In this document: in pieces, positions 20,721-32,200 of the stretch | How positions within the stretch are numbered: the stretch's first letter is position 1 | Layout: each line of letters opens with the position of its first letter | Source of the DNA: Microdochium bolleyi | Lineage: Eukaryota; Ascomycota; Sordariomycetes; Xylariales; Microdochiaceae | Assembly (NCBI GenBank): GCA_001566295.1 | Contig: KQ964259.1 | Span: 186,001 to 250,000 of the forward strand | Direction: 5' to 3' | DNA: 64,000 nt | The notes under the pieces: generated by a model | What the model saw: the letters and a program-made list of their open reading frames with translations, nothing else | What the model was told of the DNA's origin: nothing | The model's database searches: none | Translations under genes and position numbers: made by a program

Positions 20721-21355
20721 GCTGTGAATGAGCGAGCACAGCGAGTCAAGGAGAGCTCAAAGCACTAACCATGCACTACGGAGGTGTGCAGGTGTGATGG
20801 GTGCAACCGATTCGGCCTGTTGCTACCTGCGTGGAAGCGGCAACGACGACACCGACTACCGACTGCTGGGCGTCATTGATCCATGCCGGAGAGTCGGTAT
20901 TGGCTGCCGCGAGCAGTGGGCCGCGCACGCCCGGAGGTTAACTGGACCCGAGGTGCCGCATAGTACGCGCAAGACTCGTTACGACGGGCTGGTCCCGCAG
21001 GTTACCGATCTGAGCACAAATCAAATTCCAGGTCTTGTTCTCCAGTGCCGAGAAGCACAGGCCGACCGTTGTCTCGGGCGGGTCGTCCCGCGCATCAGTC
21101 GGGCCAGTCCGCTGTGGAGGCCACCATCGTGCGCCGACGGCTCGCTGTGGCGTGTGTGGTAGTGCCCATGGCGATATGCTACATAAGTCCAGGCGTCTCT
21201 CCTGCTCGAGCTTGCTATCGACCTGTCCAGCCCATACGACTCCTCTTCTTCACCCTGTATTTCAACAGACAGTTCTCTTCCAGAATCTATCTTGCTCCTG
21301 CCACTTCTCCTCGGCACCGACATCGCTTCGTTCACCTTTATCTCAACTAGCAACA
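20721..21355. other. Promoter-side intergenic region of the FAD monooxygenase
   Basis: Open frames here (20728-21162 and a 5' extension of the monooxygenase frame from 21035) give cysteine/arginine-rich translations with no domain, so they are taken as non-coding. The last ~150 bp are pyrimidine-rich, as in a fungal 5' UTR. Confidence 0.45.
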
Positions 21356-22546
21356 ATGGCGGACCGCGACATCGACGTTGCTGTAATTGGTGGCGGCTCT
21401 GCAGGCTTGGCCACGGCTCTCGCCGCCGTCAAGGCCGGTCTGAGTGCCCGTATTTACGAGCGGTATACGCATGCCCGCCCAGCCGGCACCATACTCAATC
21501 TTTGGGCCCCCCCAATGCATGCTCTCGAGTGCATGGGTGTCAATATGGAGGATGTAGGCGCCCCATGCCGATCTCTCTTTTGTAAGAATACGGGCGCGCT
21601 GCGCGCCGAGATCACGAATCCCGACATTGGCCCTGGCTTCGTAGGCCTGCTCCGGCCCGACTTGTACGCCCGTATGGTCGATGCCCTGCCGGACGGCGTT
21701 ATCGAGTTCAACCGCAACCTCACATCCATTGACGATAAAGGCAGCCATGTGCAGCTCACTTTTGCCGACGGGGCTGTGGTTCGCGCTGGCGTCCTTATTG
21801 GCGCCGACGGTATCGACTCTTTTGTCCGGAAACACCTTTGGGGCGATAATCCAAGGCGCAACCATGACCTTGCTATTATCGGCGGCTATACCTACAATAT
21901 CCCGGACGAGAGCAAGCTTGGCCAGTGCGTTATTATGCACGACCGTCAGGTCCAGGCCGCCTACTCTACCATCCTCAGCAATGGCCGTATAGGCCAGCAG
22001 TGGTGGGTGCTTGAGAGCTGGCCCGACGCTAAGGAAGCTCCTGCAGACTTGCGTGCTCACGCTCTCGAAAAGGCCCAGGGATTCGCAGGGCCCTTTGAGG
22101 AGCTCATCACTAGTTCCCCAGAATCCAACCTTCAGCGCTGGTCAATTCGCGACCATGTGCCTCTGAAAAAGTGGGCTCGGGGACGTATTAGCCTTGCTGG
22201 CGACGCCGCCCATGCTACCTCGCCTTATGCCGGCTACGGCGCTGGAATGTCCATCTGCGACGGCTACTTTATTGGCCAGAAGCTATACGGCGTCGATATT
22301 TCAGACACAAAAGCCGTCGAAGCTGCGCTAGCTGCCTATGTGACTTGTCAGCGCGATCACACTAACAAGCAAGTCAATCAGGCCTATATGCTAGGTAAGC
22401 TTTTCCACTATACGCCTTTTCCCCTGAATATCCTCCGAGACGCCGTTCTGGACTGGACGCCGCTTATGCAGTGGCAGATGGGCGAGGCAAACCCGAAAGA
22501 AATTATAGCTCAGCTCAAGGTGATGGGCCAAGGTATCACAGCTTGA
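21356..22546 (+). CDS. FAD-dependent (class A) monooxygenase
   Basis: Intronless, 396 residues from the ATG at 21356 (context CAACAATGG). The upstream in-frame extension lacks any motif, so it is not used. The N-terminus DVAVIGGGSAGLATALAAVKAG is the Rossmann GxGxxG FAD site. The DG motif is in GVLIGADGIDSFVRKHLW, and the GD motif in GRISLAGDAAHATSPYAGYGAGM binds the ribityl chain. These three motifs in order define salicylate-hydroxylase-type aromatic hydroxylases, which use NAD(P)H and O2. It is probably soluble, with no membrane helix. The fragment of a Zn2Cys6 regulator just upstream could once have been its regulator, but that is only positional. The substrate is unknown. Confidence 0.88.
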   Translation: MADRDIDVAVIGGGSAGLATALAAVKAGLSARIYERYTHARPAGTILNLWAPPMHALECMGVNMEDVGAPCRSLFCKNTGALRAEITNPDIGPGFVGLLRPDLYARMVDALPDGVIEFNRNLTSIDDKGSHVQLTFADGAVVRAGVLIGADGIDSFVRKHLWGDNPRRNHDLAIIGGYTYNIPDESKLGQCVIMHDRQVQAAYSTILSNGRIGQQWWVLESWPDAKEAPADLRAHALEKAQGFAGPFEELITSSPESNLQRWSIRDHVPLKKWARGRISLAGDAAHATSPYAGYGAGMSICDGYFIGQKLYGVDISDTKAVEAALAAYVTCQRDHTNKQVNQAYMLGKLFHYTPFPLNILRDAVLDWTPLMQWQMGEANPKEIIAQLKVMGQGITA

Positions 22547-22849
22547 ACATTGTATCAACTTCATGCAGGAACCTTGGCGTTGAAGTATAGGCCTAAGTGG
22601 GGTCTTGCGCTTTACGCCTGGCACCCGATTGATACGCTAGAAGAAGGCTATTAGCTATATAGAGCAGGCGTTGCACCTGTAGTCACGGGCGGCGTTAAAT
22701 ATTATTATATCGCCGGGATCCTCGACAGAGATCCCTCTCTGGCCCGCGAGCATTAGTACCTGGCCCGTATAAAAAGTTACCTTACGACCTCCTCGTCCTC
22801 GTCCACGAAAACCAGTGTCCGCCAACAATTCCAGTCAGATATTAGCCTG
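22547..22849. other. AT-rich 3' flank
   Basis: AT-rich with many TA dinucleotides (for example around 22690-22710), resembling RIP-mutated relic DNA. No gene seen. Confidence 0.4.
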
Positions 22850-23300
22850 TGGGTCGCGAGTGCCGCGCCCGCACTGCTCGCGCGATAGTCGATCCCAAGC
22901 CCGAAGTGAGTCCACGACGAAGACCATCCGTCGTCGGCGTTGCATGTCTTGTGCCAGAGCTTGTCACTGCAGACAGCAATGACTTCGGTCTCGGCCTTGT
23001 CCTAGGGAATGACCTGGGGCGATCCGGGCTCGCCAAGGGGCCCGTCCCTATATCTCACGCCGTGCTCTGCGAGCGCATGCTGATACTCGCCATCCATGAT
23101 CGCGACGGCGTGGCCATAGCTGCGCCTGGCGTGATAGTTCACAGCAATTCCGACCACGTCTACGATGCCCTCCCCGACCTCGCACCAGTCGCCATGCCAC
23201 GGTCCATGTGCCGCTTAGTACCCCGCTTGCTTCAAACCCTACGGCGGAGCATCTGCAAAGAGCGACCCCGAAGGCGTGACAGCCACTGCAAGCTTTGACC
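22850..23300 (-). pseudogene. Decayed coding stretch, possibly lectin-like
   Basis: One minus-strand frame gives protein-like sequence interrupted by TAG and TAA stops. It contains recurring aromatic blocks: AAHGPWHGDWCEVGEG, EYQHALAEHGVRYRDGPLG, and KLWHKTCNADDGWSSSWTHFG. Repeats of the type LWHKxWNxxxWSxWxxLGG are known from beta-propeller lectin-like proteins, so a degenerate member is one reading. The stops are in CAG/CAA-compatible contexts, in line with RIP. I cannot confirm the family by eye. Confidence 0.35.
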
Positions 23301-23774
23301 CAGACTGATTGGAATAGTGAGAAGCTCGCATGAACGCGCCAGCGAATCAAAACAAGGGCCGTGGCTGTGTGCCACGCGTGGCTCTGATAAGTCACACGAG
23401 ACCCTTGCAAACCTAGAGGCGATGCTCGCCATGGGGTCCTGCGCCTTACACGACTACAGGAGGGGGCAATCTACGCTGTACCTTGCCGGACGCTTCAACC
23501 AAGGTTGAGTGCTGTCAAGTCGTGAGAACCGAATCTGAGGCGAGCCAATGTTGGCAATGCGCTGTGTGGAGAGACCAATCAAGTTCACTCCGGCCAGGCC
23601 TGAAGCGGCCGCCAAGATGCACTGACGGCAGTGGCTGCGGCAATGCTCGCGAGCCTCGGATGGTCTGTGCTCTCGCCCTATTTCTTATCTCTAGCTGTCT
23701 GTCCGAGATTCGCGGGTGACCCATTTCCCGACCGGCTCTGTCTGCCACGCCCGCCACCACCGCCCTGGCATGCC

Positions 23775-26161
23775 ATGCGTGCACTGGCCGAGATGAACGC
23801 GCTCTCGGTAAGTGCAGACCTGGTGTACACGCACACGGCCGGCTGACTTTGACAACGCAGTGTTCCGTCTGCCGCAGGCGCAAGGTGTGCACCCCCCCCC
23901 CCCCCCCCGCCCAGCACGACGACAGTGCTTCCACACAGTTGTTGCACACTCTGACCATCCGGCACCCGGAACCAGGTGCGCTGCGATCGGGTCTTGCCAA
24001 GCTGCGACCGGTGCACATTGGCCGGCTCGGCCTGTTCCTACCCCCAGCGCCGGCCTCGAGGTCCTGCGAGGGCAAAGGACTCGTAAGCTCCCCCGCCCTT
24101 CATGTTCCTTTTCCGTCTTCGCATGCACCGGTCCTGACGAGCACCCAGACTGCCCTCGAATGGCCATGACGCCTTGGCCACCATCTTGGAGCAACTCCGG
24201 CGCATCGAGCCGGCTTCAGTGCCACGACGCCGTGCCAACATCTCTGGCACCCCCATCTGCGCAGGTCCAAATACGTCTGCAGCAACGACACCTCGCACTC
24301 AAGACTTTGCAGCCCACAGCCCGTCCGCCTCGACCTTGACATCATCTCATGTCACCGCCACGGGCTCCGTCACGGGCCTTGACGACTCGCCATGGTTCAA
24401 CGCCACCAGCGTCCTCAACACTGCTGTCAGTGACTGTCAGAGGCTCGTCAAGAGGCGCTTCACCAGCAACAGAGCCTTTGTCACCAGTGACGCCGGCATC
24501 CCGCTAGACCTCACAAAGGCCTGGGTGGAAAGTATGCGACGCTCAAAGCCACCATCCCCTTGCGGGAGACCGGAGCACAACCACGTCACGTCGACTAACC
24601 ATTCACGCAGCCTATTTCGCCACCAAGGCCCATACACTCTTCTTCGCAGCGAGGGACGAGCTCTTTACCAAAAGGCCTCTCCTACGAATGATGCCAGAGC
24701 TAACGATAATGGAGCACGTCCAAGTCGATGCCTGCGTCCTTGTCATCTACTACTGCATCTTGCAGCAGGGCTCGTTCTCGTCCAGAGAAGCTACACAAAA
24801 CCCGGTTCAAGCCTCGGCGCAAATGATGGGACGCATCTACCTCTGCTGTCTGCGTGCTGTCGCCTTGTGGCAGCACGAGGCAACTGGCTCCTTGATCGAT
24901 TTTGTGGCTGCTGTCTTGATGGTAGGTCTTGGCCCCCCACACTGTAACCCCGGCCGGATCGGATGTTGAACGGCATGTACGTTGAGCCACGGGACTAACA
25001 GCCTTCTGCTCCATGTTTAAAGGCACAGACAGCAACCGAGAATTTCGACTTCAAGTTCAGCATCGAAATGCACTTCAAAGCCTGCTCTTACGCCCAAAGC
25101 TTGAACCTCCACAGCCTGGACAGCGAGGACAACAAGGACAACGACACCGCCAGCCGCCATGACGACGAAGATCAAGGCTCTGGGCTTGTATCTTCGCGCG
25201 CCAGTGACGATCGGCGCATGAACATGTGGAACCTTATCCAGATAGATCTTCTCTACCGTCTCGTCCACCACGAGACCCCCGCATTCTCGTTCGACTTTTC
25301 GCACTGGCACGTGAATCTGCCCTCGATAACTCTCGATCCTGATTGTCCGCGGTCCGAAGCAGTCCCCGCCATGACATTCCTGGCCAGGACTCGGGTGGCC
25401 TTGATCCTCGTCGACTTTTTCCAGCTTGCTGACGACCCTCGACGCACCGATGAGATGGCGGAGTCGGTCTTGGATCTCTGCACACAGATCGAGGTCGTGG
25501 CCAAAGAATGGAAGATTGTAAGCATTGCCGCCCGTGCTAGCCCCCACTGGCACACTTTCGCGTTTCCCTTGTTTCCACGAGTCCGCTCGACTCGATTCCT
25601 GCCCACCGTGAATGTAGTTCTGACCCCAAATCGCCCTAGCTTGACTGGTTCGCGAGCTGCGAGCACGGAGATATGGACGCGTGGGTCATCGCGGACGTCG
25701 CTCTGTCATGCTACACCTCGATCCTCTTCATGCTGAGAGCGAAGCCCGGCACGAGGCGAGCCACCGCCGGCAAAACACTACAAGACTGCGACAACCTCGA
25801 GCAGCTGACCCGCAGACAGGCTAGCGTGTCGCTGTCCGCCGCGCGAAAGGTCCTCGACATTGTCTGCCACATGATCAACACGCTGCGCTTTGCCGGTTCC
25901 GAGACGCTGTCCGTCGCGCTCTGCTGCTTCAGGGCGCACGTCGCGTACAGCCACCTCGCTCAGAGTCTGGTGGCGGGCAGGCGGCAGGAAGGAACAACGG
26001 CGGCGGCGGCGGCGACGGCGACGCCAGCAGCTCGGCGCGATGATGTCGACCGCCTGAGGGCCTTTTGGTCCTGCGTCGAGAAATGCGCGCAGCAGGGACC
26101 AGAGTTGAGGGTTTTGGCAGACGCCCTTGAGGCTGTATATACTCGGGTAACTAGATCATAG
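23775..26161 (+). CDS. Fungal Zn2Cys6-type transcription factor, DNA-binding region disrupted
   Basis: The 3' two thirds are clear. Exons run to 24531, then 24611-24921, 25023-25517 and 25640-26161; their introns have good donors, and the first has a CGACTAACC branch site. They encode an alpha-helical fungal transcription-factor middle domain (YFATKAHTLFFAARDELF, ACVLVIYYCILQQGS, SYAQSLNLHSL, MNMWNLIQIDLLYRLVHHE) ending in VYTRVTRS. At the 5' end a small exon (23775-23807), a 53-nt intron and CSVCRRRKV give the start of a zinc cluster, but a run of 17 C follows at once. Frame-consistent joins to the second half of the cluster cannot be found, although SCEGKGL before a GTAAGC donor at 24088 may be part of it. 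The gene start and first exons are therefore uncertain, and the DNA-binding domain may be defective. Confidence 0.6.
23892..23908 (+). repeat. Homopolymer run of 17 C
   Basis: Seventeen C residues directly after the codons for CSVCRRRKV. The length is prone to slippage and to sequencing error, and it lies where the zinc cluster of the transcription factor should continue. Confidence 0.9.
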
Positions 26162-26702
26162 ACTACGAGCCGGAAGGTGGTGGTGGTATTGAGTTGGGCC
26201 GTGGGATGAGGCGGAGCGAGTGTACGCGCGTTTCTAGGGTCCTGGGAAGGCGAATCTATCTCTTCTAAGACGGGTATGGCTTGCGTTGATGCTAGTTGTC
26301 AAATCCCGCCCAGGTCTCTGTCTCCCACCTGAGGTTCGGGAGCGGCATGGGACCGCTGCGAGGTTTTATAGTTGTTCTCAGAGCGGGCATGAGTAGAGAT
26401 TGGAGAGTTTCCAGTTCGTGAAGTGAGAAATCAAGGCGGTTGTGAGTCAAGTTTGGTGTACGAGGACGAAAGGGACTCTGACTGAGAACTCTCGATGCGA
26501 GCTCCGCTGCTTATAATCAATGTCAAAATGACGAAGAGTTTTCGCAACGTACTCGATAAGGGAGTGGGACGGATAGTACAGTAGGACACTACCGTCCTAC
26601 CCACGCGACAATGTATAAGAAAAATCAACCATGACACCTCAAGATAATATAAACTGTTTAGAATCCTCTCCTTTAGACATAGACTAAACTTTCTAATACG
26701 TA
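26162..26702. other. 3' flank of transcription factor gene up to transposon
   Basis: No coding sequence is convincing. The GC content falls sharply towards the transposon edge at 26703. Confidence 0.5.
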
Positions 26703-26704
26703 TA

Positions 26705-26747
26705 ACGTAATCCACGGGTGAGCGGGTCACACGGGTGAACGGGTCAC
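26705..26747 (+). repeat. Left terminal inverted repeat of the Fot1/pogo element
   Basis: 43 bp, exact reverse complement of 36679-36721. Contains internal CACGGGTGA and CACGGGTGA-like direct repeats (GGGTGAGCGGGTCAC and GGGTGAACGGGTCAC), probable transposase-binding subrepeats. Preceded by TA (26703-26704). Confidence 0.92.
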
Positions 26748-27868
26748 CTTCCTACAATTTTATTGAGGTTCCCTTCTTTCTCCTTTTTCCCTACCTTTAA
26801 TCATAGGACGATAATTAATTAAAAGTGATTTAGTTCTAGCGCTAAATACGCTCTAATCTGACCTAAAATTAAGCGTACGAAAGGCTGTATTACTCTATAA
26901 TATATCTCGTACGACACTCTAGTAACGATACTACAGCCGAGCTACGAAACGCGATATCCGATTACCCTACTAGAAATTAACCTTATACGAAGAGTAGAGT
27001 ATCGTACGATATATAATCGACCTAGATTCGCGATCGTTTTTACCGCGCTTAAGTGGTGTTCGAGAAATAACGGATCGACTCTTTCGTGAACGCGATATAC
27101 CACGCGTCGGAATAAACTAGGCCTTAACCTTCGTATAACGACGACCTAAGCTCCGTACGCGTTTCAATCGAAGAATCGACTATTAGAGAGTTCTCTATAA
27201 AGATCCAAACGTGTATCGCGCGTGGTTTTCCCTCGTACGAAACATAGTTATGAAATACGGAATCTATAATAACGATATCTATAACTTCGACGAGACTGGG
27301 TTCGTAATAGGTAAAATCTCTATAGAAATAGTCGTTATAACCTCCGATCGACGCGGAAGGCTAAGAGCCGTATAATAAGGTAATCAGGAATAGGTTATAG
27401 CTATCTAGTATATTAGGTCGTCCGGTAATTCGATCCCGCCGTATATTATCTTTATAAGTAAGGTTTACCTCGACTCCTAGACGTCCGATAGCCCTCTACC
27501 GCCCGACTAAGTAATCGTACTCTCTAAAAATAGGTGGACGACGAATAAGCGAGGTCTAGAATAGGCGAAACACTTCGATTTCTATATAAAGAGTCGTACG
27601 AAGGGTACTTTCTAGCTCCTAATCCTCGATAGCCACGAGAGCTACTATTCGACCGATTTTAAGCTATTCTATAAGGAGTAGAGTATTATAACACTCTATA
27701 TACCTGCTTACTCGTCGTATAAGCTCTAGCCTTTTAATATTAAGTGCTTTAGACCTCTAAAACGGGCGTACAGTAAAGAAATCGAGGGTCTAATATAGGC
27801 GTATATTATATATATCGTAAAGGAGGACTTCCTCCTAGCCTTTTATAAGGCGTATAAGGCTATAATAG

Positions 27869-28398
27869 TGTCACGATCCGACCTGCGGGGTCAACCGTCT
27901 GGTCGGGCTTCGCTGGGTTGCTGTTCTGCCGGTAGGTAAAGCTAATGTAATATCACTTCCTATCGAATATCGTTCGTCTCTTAGGGTTGTCGTGTCTCTT
28001 GGAAGAGATACTACTCTCGTCAATTGAGTGACTGGTTCAAGTGATGTGTGAGAATGATACTTAGATTGATCGCTGAAGTACAAAGGTAAGGACTGTCTGT
28101 CTAGGAAATTCCTCCATACTATATACCCTTTGTCCTTCATCGTGTTGTTCTAGTTGCGACGGGGTCCTGTCGCACTTGCGACAGGTCGTCGTCGCTGGCC
28201 GACGCTACGCTGTCGTAAGCCGACTGCTAAGAGTCGGCTTTGGACCCTTGTCCCTACTCTTAGTGACTAAGCGTGGCTTCCTTAGGTAAGCGCCCCGGGC
28301 CCCTCGTATGTCTGCCCTTATCCTTAGCCCGATTATGCGGCCTTATTTATCCTGCCTCCTGCGGCCCAAACAATCCCCTATTGGTCCGGGTCGTCACA
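27869..28398 (-). repeat. 3' LTR of the chromovirus
   Basis: On the minus strand it starts TGTGACGACC and ends GGATCGTGACA (TG...CA). Contains a TATA-like GGGTATATAGTATGG near its middle and two hairpin-forming inverted repeats (28166-28185 and 28217-28240). It differs from the other LTR by scattered transitions. Confidence 0.93.
28166..28240. repeat. Two hairpin-forming inverted repeats in the LTR
   Basis: 28166-28185 is CCTGTCGCACTTGCGACAGG, nine-base arms around a two-base centre. 28217-28240 has nine-base arms AAGCCGACT/AGTCGGCTT around a six-base loop. Both are retained in the other chromovirus LTR near 35788 and 35839, so they seem to be original LTR features in the transcribed or U3 part. 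Confidence 0.75.
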
Positions 28399-28415
28399 TT
28401 ATCCTCCTCCCTCCT
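28399..28415 (-). other. Polypurine tract of the chromovirus
   Basis: On the minus strand the bases just before the 3' LTR read AGGAGGGAGGAGGATAA, an almost pure purine run in the position where plus-strand DNA synthesis is primed in LTR retrotransposons. Confidence 0.8.
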
Positions 28416-28616
28416 AGGCGCTGTCCTCAGTGATATAAGAAAGGTTGGTCCCACATAGTCTTAGTAGCTGGCCTTTTCCCTCCTTAGCCACTAACTATAT
28501 CGTCCTTAGGTCCTGTCCGAACCCTGCGTTCGCGTTATCGTTAAGACCTCACTTCTTCTAGTACGGACCGTTCCGCCTATTCTTATTGGATCTCCCGTTC
28601 TCCTAAAGCCTCCGCT

Positions 28617-29123
28617 ATGCCGTGCACTCGTTGCTTCCGGTCGGGCGCTGGGTTGTCCTGCCGGATGGTGCCGGATTCTAATCGCTGTGAGCGATGCGTT
28701 CGCGATAAGAAGTCGTGCGACGGCGTGGCTATGGTGTCGTCTCTTTCTCGAGTTATCCAGACTTAAGACCAACTGGAGCGGGATAAGGATCTTGCAGAGG
28801 ACGAGATTATCGCCCTCTAAGAGCGGATGAACTCTCTTCAGTAAGACCTTAGTGCTACTCTAGCTCGCCTTCGACGAATTCGTACTCTGAAAAGGAATGC
28901 GAAGAAGTGTGGTAACGAGCTGTTTGCTCGGGGAATAGTTGAGCTGGATCGTGAGGACGGGGTGCTACCGGCTCTAGACGCCTATAAGCGTGAGCTATCC
29001 GCCGAGCTATCGTCGATGGGTATCCCGCAGGGTTTCGACTGGTCCCTGATCGGGGTTGACGACCCTCCTCCTGCCGCTGCTTCGGAGGCAGGTCCCTCCG
29101 TGCCTGTTTCTGGTCCTTGGTAA
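28617..29123 (+). pseudogene. Antisense Zn2Cys6-like ORF inside the chromovirus
   Basis: On the strand opposite to gag-pol, between the chromodomain and the 3' LTR, a frame of 168 codons starts at ATG 28617 and ends at TAA 29121-29123. Its first 36 residues hold six cysteines spaced Cys-x2-Cys-x8-Cys-x8-Cys-x2-Cys-x6-Cys (PCTRCFRSG ... RCERCVRDKKSCDG), close to a Zn2Cys6 cluster. A charged helical or coiled-coil part (LARLRRIRTLKRNAKK) and a hydrophobic-acidic tail with FDWSLIGVDDPP follow. Three stops, TAA at 28764, 28818 and 28842, lie where Gln (CAA) fits, which is C-to-T change at CpA. Otherwise the frame is open. The function is unknown; a DNA- or RNA-binding accessory protein of the element is inference. 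Confidence 0.7.
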
Positions 29124-29249
29124 GTTTCTCTGGTGCTGGTCCTAGTATTCTGTGGATTATGGCGTCGACCTAGTGCTGTGGGCGGTGATCCTATTATCGC
29201 AGGAGCTCCTTACATCCTTCCAGGTTTTTGCGAGGCTCCTAGGTGTTTT

Positions 29250-32200
29250 CTGACTCGTCGTACCCTGCCTATTTGATGAGGTATTCTTTTATTCTTCCGT
29301 GCTGACGATCGTCTAGAATCCTTTCGACTTCGTACTCTTAGTCGGGTTCGACCTTAACGTTTTTCTAGATCGGCACGCTATCGGGGGCTAGCTCGAGGAG
29401 TGAGATATAGAATACCGGGTGTATCCTCATTGTTTTCGGTAGCGAGAGTTTATAATTAAGTGGTCCTAGTACCTTTTTAATTGCAAACGGCCCGAGTTTC
29501 TTAAAGTCGAGTTTATTGCTTAGCCGTTTGGTTTTAATGTTTTTGCGGATAAGGTAAACTTTGTCCCCCTCCTTATAGGTCGGTCCCTTCGACCTAGTTC
29601 TGTCGTAGTAACGTTTTTGGTTTTCCTATGAAGCCTTAATGAGTTCTCTGAGCTTCTCCTAGAGATCCTTAATCTTCTTGGCTTCCACGAAGGCTTCTAG
29701 GACCTGTGAATCCTTAAGCGCGAAGGGTTCAATCGGGTCGAACCCCTTATTCGCGAAGAACAGGCTCACTCCTAGGACCTCGTTAGTGGAAGTGTTATAC
29801 GCGTACTGCGCAGTGGGCAGGTGCTCTACCTAGTCCGTCTGTTTATCGTTAATGTAGTACCGGAGGTAGTTTTCCAGGTTCTGGTTTATTCGCTCCGTTT
29901 ATCCGTCCGTTTATAGGTGAAACGCGGTAGATATGTTATACTTAACACCTATCTAGGCTATAAGGTCTTTCCAGAAGTGGCTAGTAAAGAGCTTATCCCT
30001 ATCAGTGATAAGTTTAGAAGGGAGTCCGAAGTTACTAACGACTTCCTTCTTAAATACCTAGGCGAGCTGTTTCGCCGTGATATTGCTTATAACTGGTAAG
30101 AATAGCGCGTACTTACTGAGTTTATCGGTGACTATAAGTACAGTGTCGTACTGTATCGCCGTGTAAGGGTCTCTTAAGGTAGGTAGTAGTCCTACGAAGT
30201 CTATAGACACAGTGTGCTATACTCGTTCGGGGGGTGCGACACTAAGAAGTTCCCCGTAGGGTTTATATCGTAACGCTTTACTTCGTACGCACAGGTCGCA
30301 GCTCCCGACTACTTCTTCGACTAACTTCCTTATATTATTAAAGCTAAACAGCTTCTAGACCCTCTTAGTCGTCTTAAAGATCCCTTAGTGTCTATATAGC
30401 GGGTGCTCGTGAATGTTTGTGATGATTTCCTTACGGACGCCCTCGGGTAGCTATCTCTTTCCGCGGTGCTTCACGACTCCGTTACTAATCCTAGCTAAGT
30501 CGTAACGGGGATCGTCTTTATAACTCTTTTTAATATCTGTAGAGTATCTAAGGGTCTCGTCGACGATCTTCCGCTATAACTCCTAGTTATAGGTATCGAT
30601 CGTGATAGCGCTAACCGCGATCGTCCCATTATCGCTGAGCTTAAGAAATACGAAGGAGTTATCTGTCTTATCGCTTTTCTCGGGGTAACGGCTGAGTATG
30701 TCTGCTCGCTCGTTTTCCTTACCCTTCTTATGTCTGATCTCGAGATCGAACTGACAGATCTTCTTGTACTACCGCACTATTCGGCTACTGAGTTCCTTTA
30801 TTTTAAGGAGCGGCTCGAGGTTCTTATAGTCGGTGTGGACGATAACCTTATATAGGGATCCTAGTAAGTAGGATCGCTATTCTGTATATACCTCCACGAT
30901 TACTATAAGTTCTTTCTTATAGGTGTGGTAGTTCCTCTCAGCCCTATTAAAGGACTTAGAGATAAACGCCACTAGGTGTATACGTCCTTATTCGTCGCGC
31001 TATCCGAGTTATACGCTAATAGCGTAGTCTAAAGCATCGGTCTCGAGCTCGAACTAAGCGTCGGGATCCGGGATACGTAGGATTAGCTCGCTAAGGACTA
31101 CGGCGATAAGTTGACGGAATACTTATTCCTAGGCCTCGCCCCAAATAAACGGTTGATCCTTTTTAGTGAGGTCGTTCAGTGGTCGGGCTATATCTCTATA
31201 GTTCTTAATAAAGACCCTATAATAGTTGGTGAATCCTAAAAAGCTCCTAACTTCGGTTACCGTGGTAGGCACCTTCTATTCGCGTAGTATATCGGTTTTT
31301 AATGTCTATATATAGACGTGTCCTAACGTGATAGTGTAACCGACGAAGTTAATCTTCTATTTATAAAACTCACTTTTCTCTAGGTTTAGGAGTAGGTTAT
31401 ACTTCCTAAACTTATCGAGGACTAACTTAACGTGCCGGCAGTGTTCCTCCTTAGTCTTAGAGTAGATTAGGATATCGTCGAGGTAGATAATAGCGAAATC
31501 GTTAATGAACTCTCGAAGGATCTAGTCTATTATAGTTTAGAAGCTTACTAGTGCGTTAGTAAGTCCGAACGGTATTACTAGGTACTCGTAATATCCGTCT
31601 AGCGTTCTAAACGCTGTCTTCTATTCGTCTCCGACCTTAATACGAATGAAGTTATATACGTCGGGCATATCTAGTCCCGTAAACCAGTTTACACCGTACA
31701 ATCTGTCTCTTAAGGCTAAGATAAGTGGAAGTGGGTACCGATTCTTATCGGTGATAGAGTTAAGATATCGGTAGTCTATATATAGCCGACTCTTTCTATT
31801 CTTCTTTAGTACGAAGAGGATTAGGTATCCGGCCGAGGATTACGAGGGTCGGATCCAACCCTTTTTAAACATCTTAGCGAGGTACTCCTTAAGTATGACT
31901 CGTTCGCCAGGGTTGAGCTTATAGATACCTTTGAACTACGGTTCAGTTCTTTCTTTAAGCGGGATCTCGTAGTCCCATTTAGAGTGCGGGGGTAGGCCGT
32001 AGTTCTCCCTTCGTTTGAAGAGGTCGGTGTACTCGTAGTACTCCTAGGGGATATAAGAGAGTATCTCCTCTAGTTCCTGTACTTCTATTACGCTAATGGC
32101 TATCTCTATCTGTCAGATACTATCGTCCTAGTAGACTGTCGTGGTAGACTAGTTAATGGTAGGGTTGCTTTTCTTAAGCTAGCCTATACCTAGGATTGCG

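Noticed and set aside
20728..21162. 144-residue plus-strand frame upstream of the FAD monooxygenase
   Set aside because: No motif; Arg/Cys-rich shadow-like translation in the promoter region.
29917..30099. Plus-strand 60-residue ORF in the chromovirus
   Set aside because: Antisense shadow of the integrase region.
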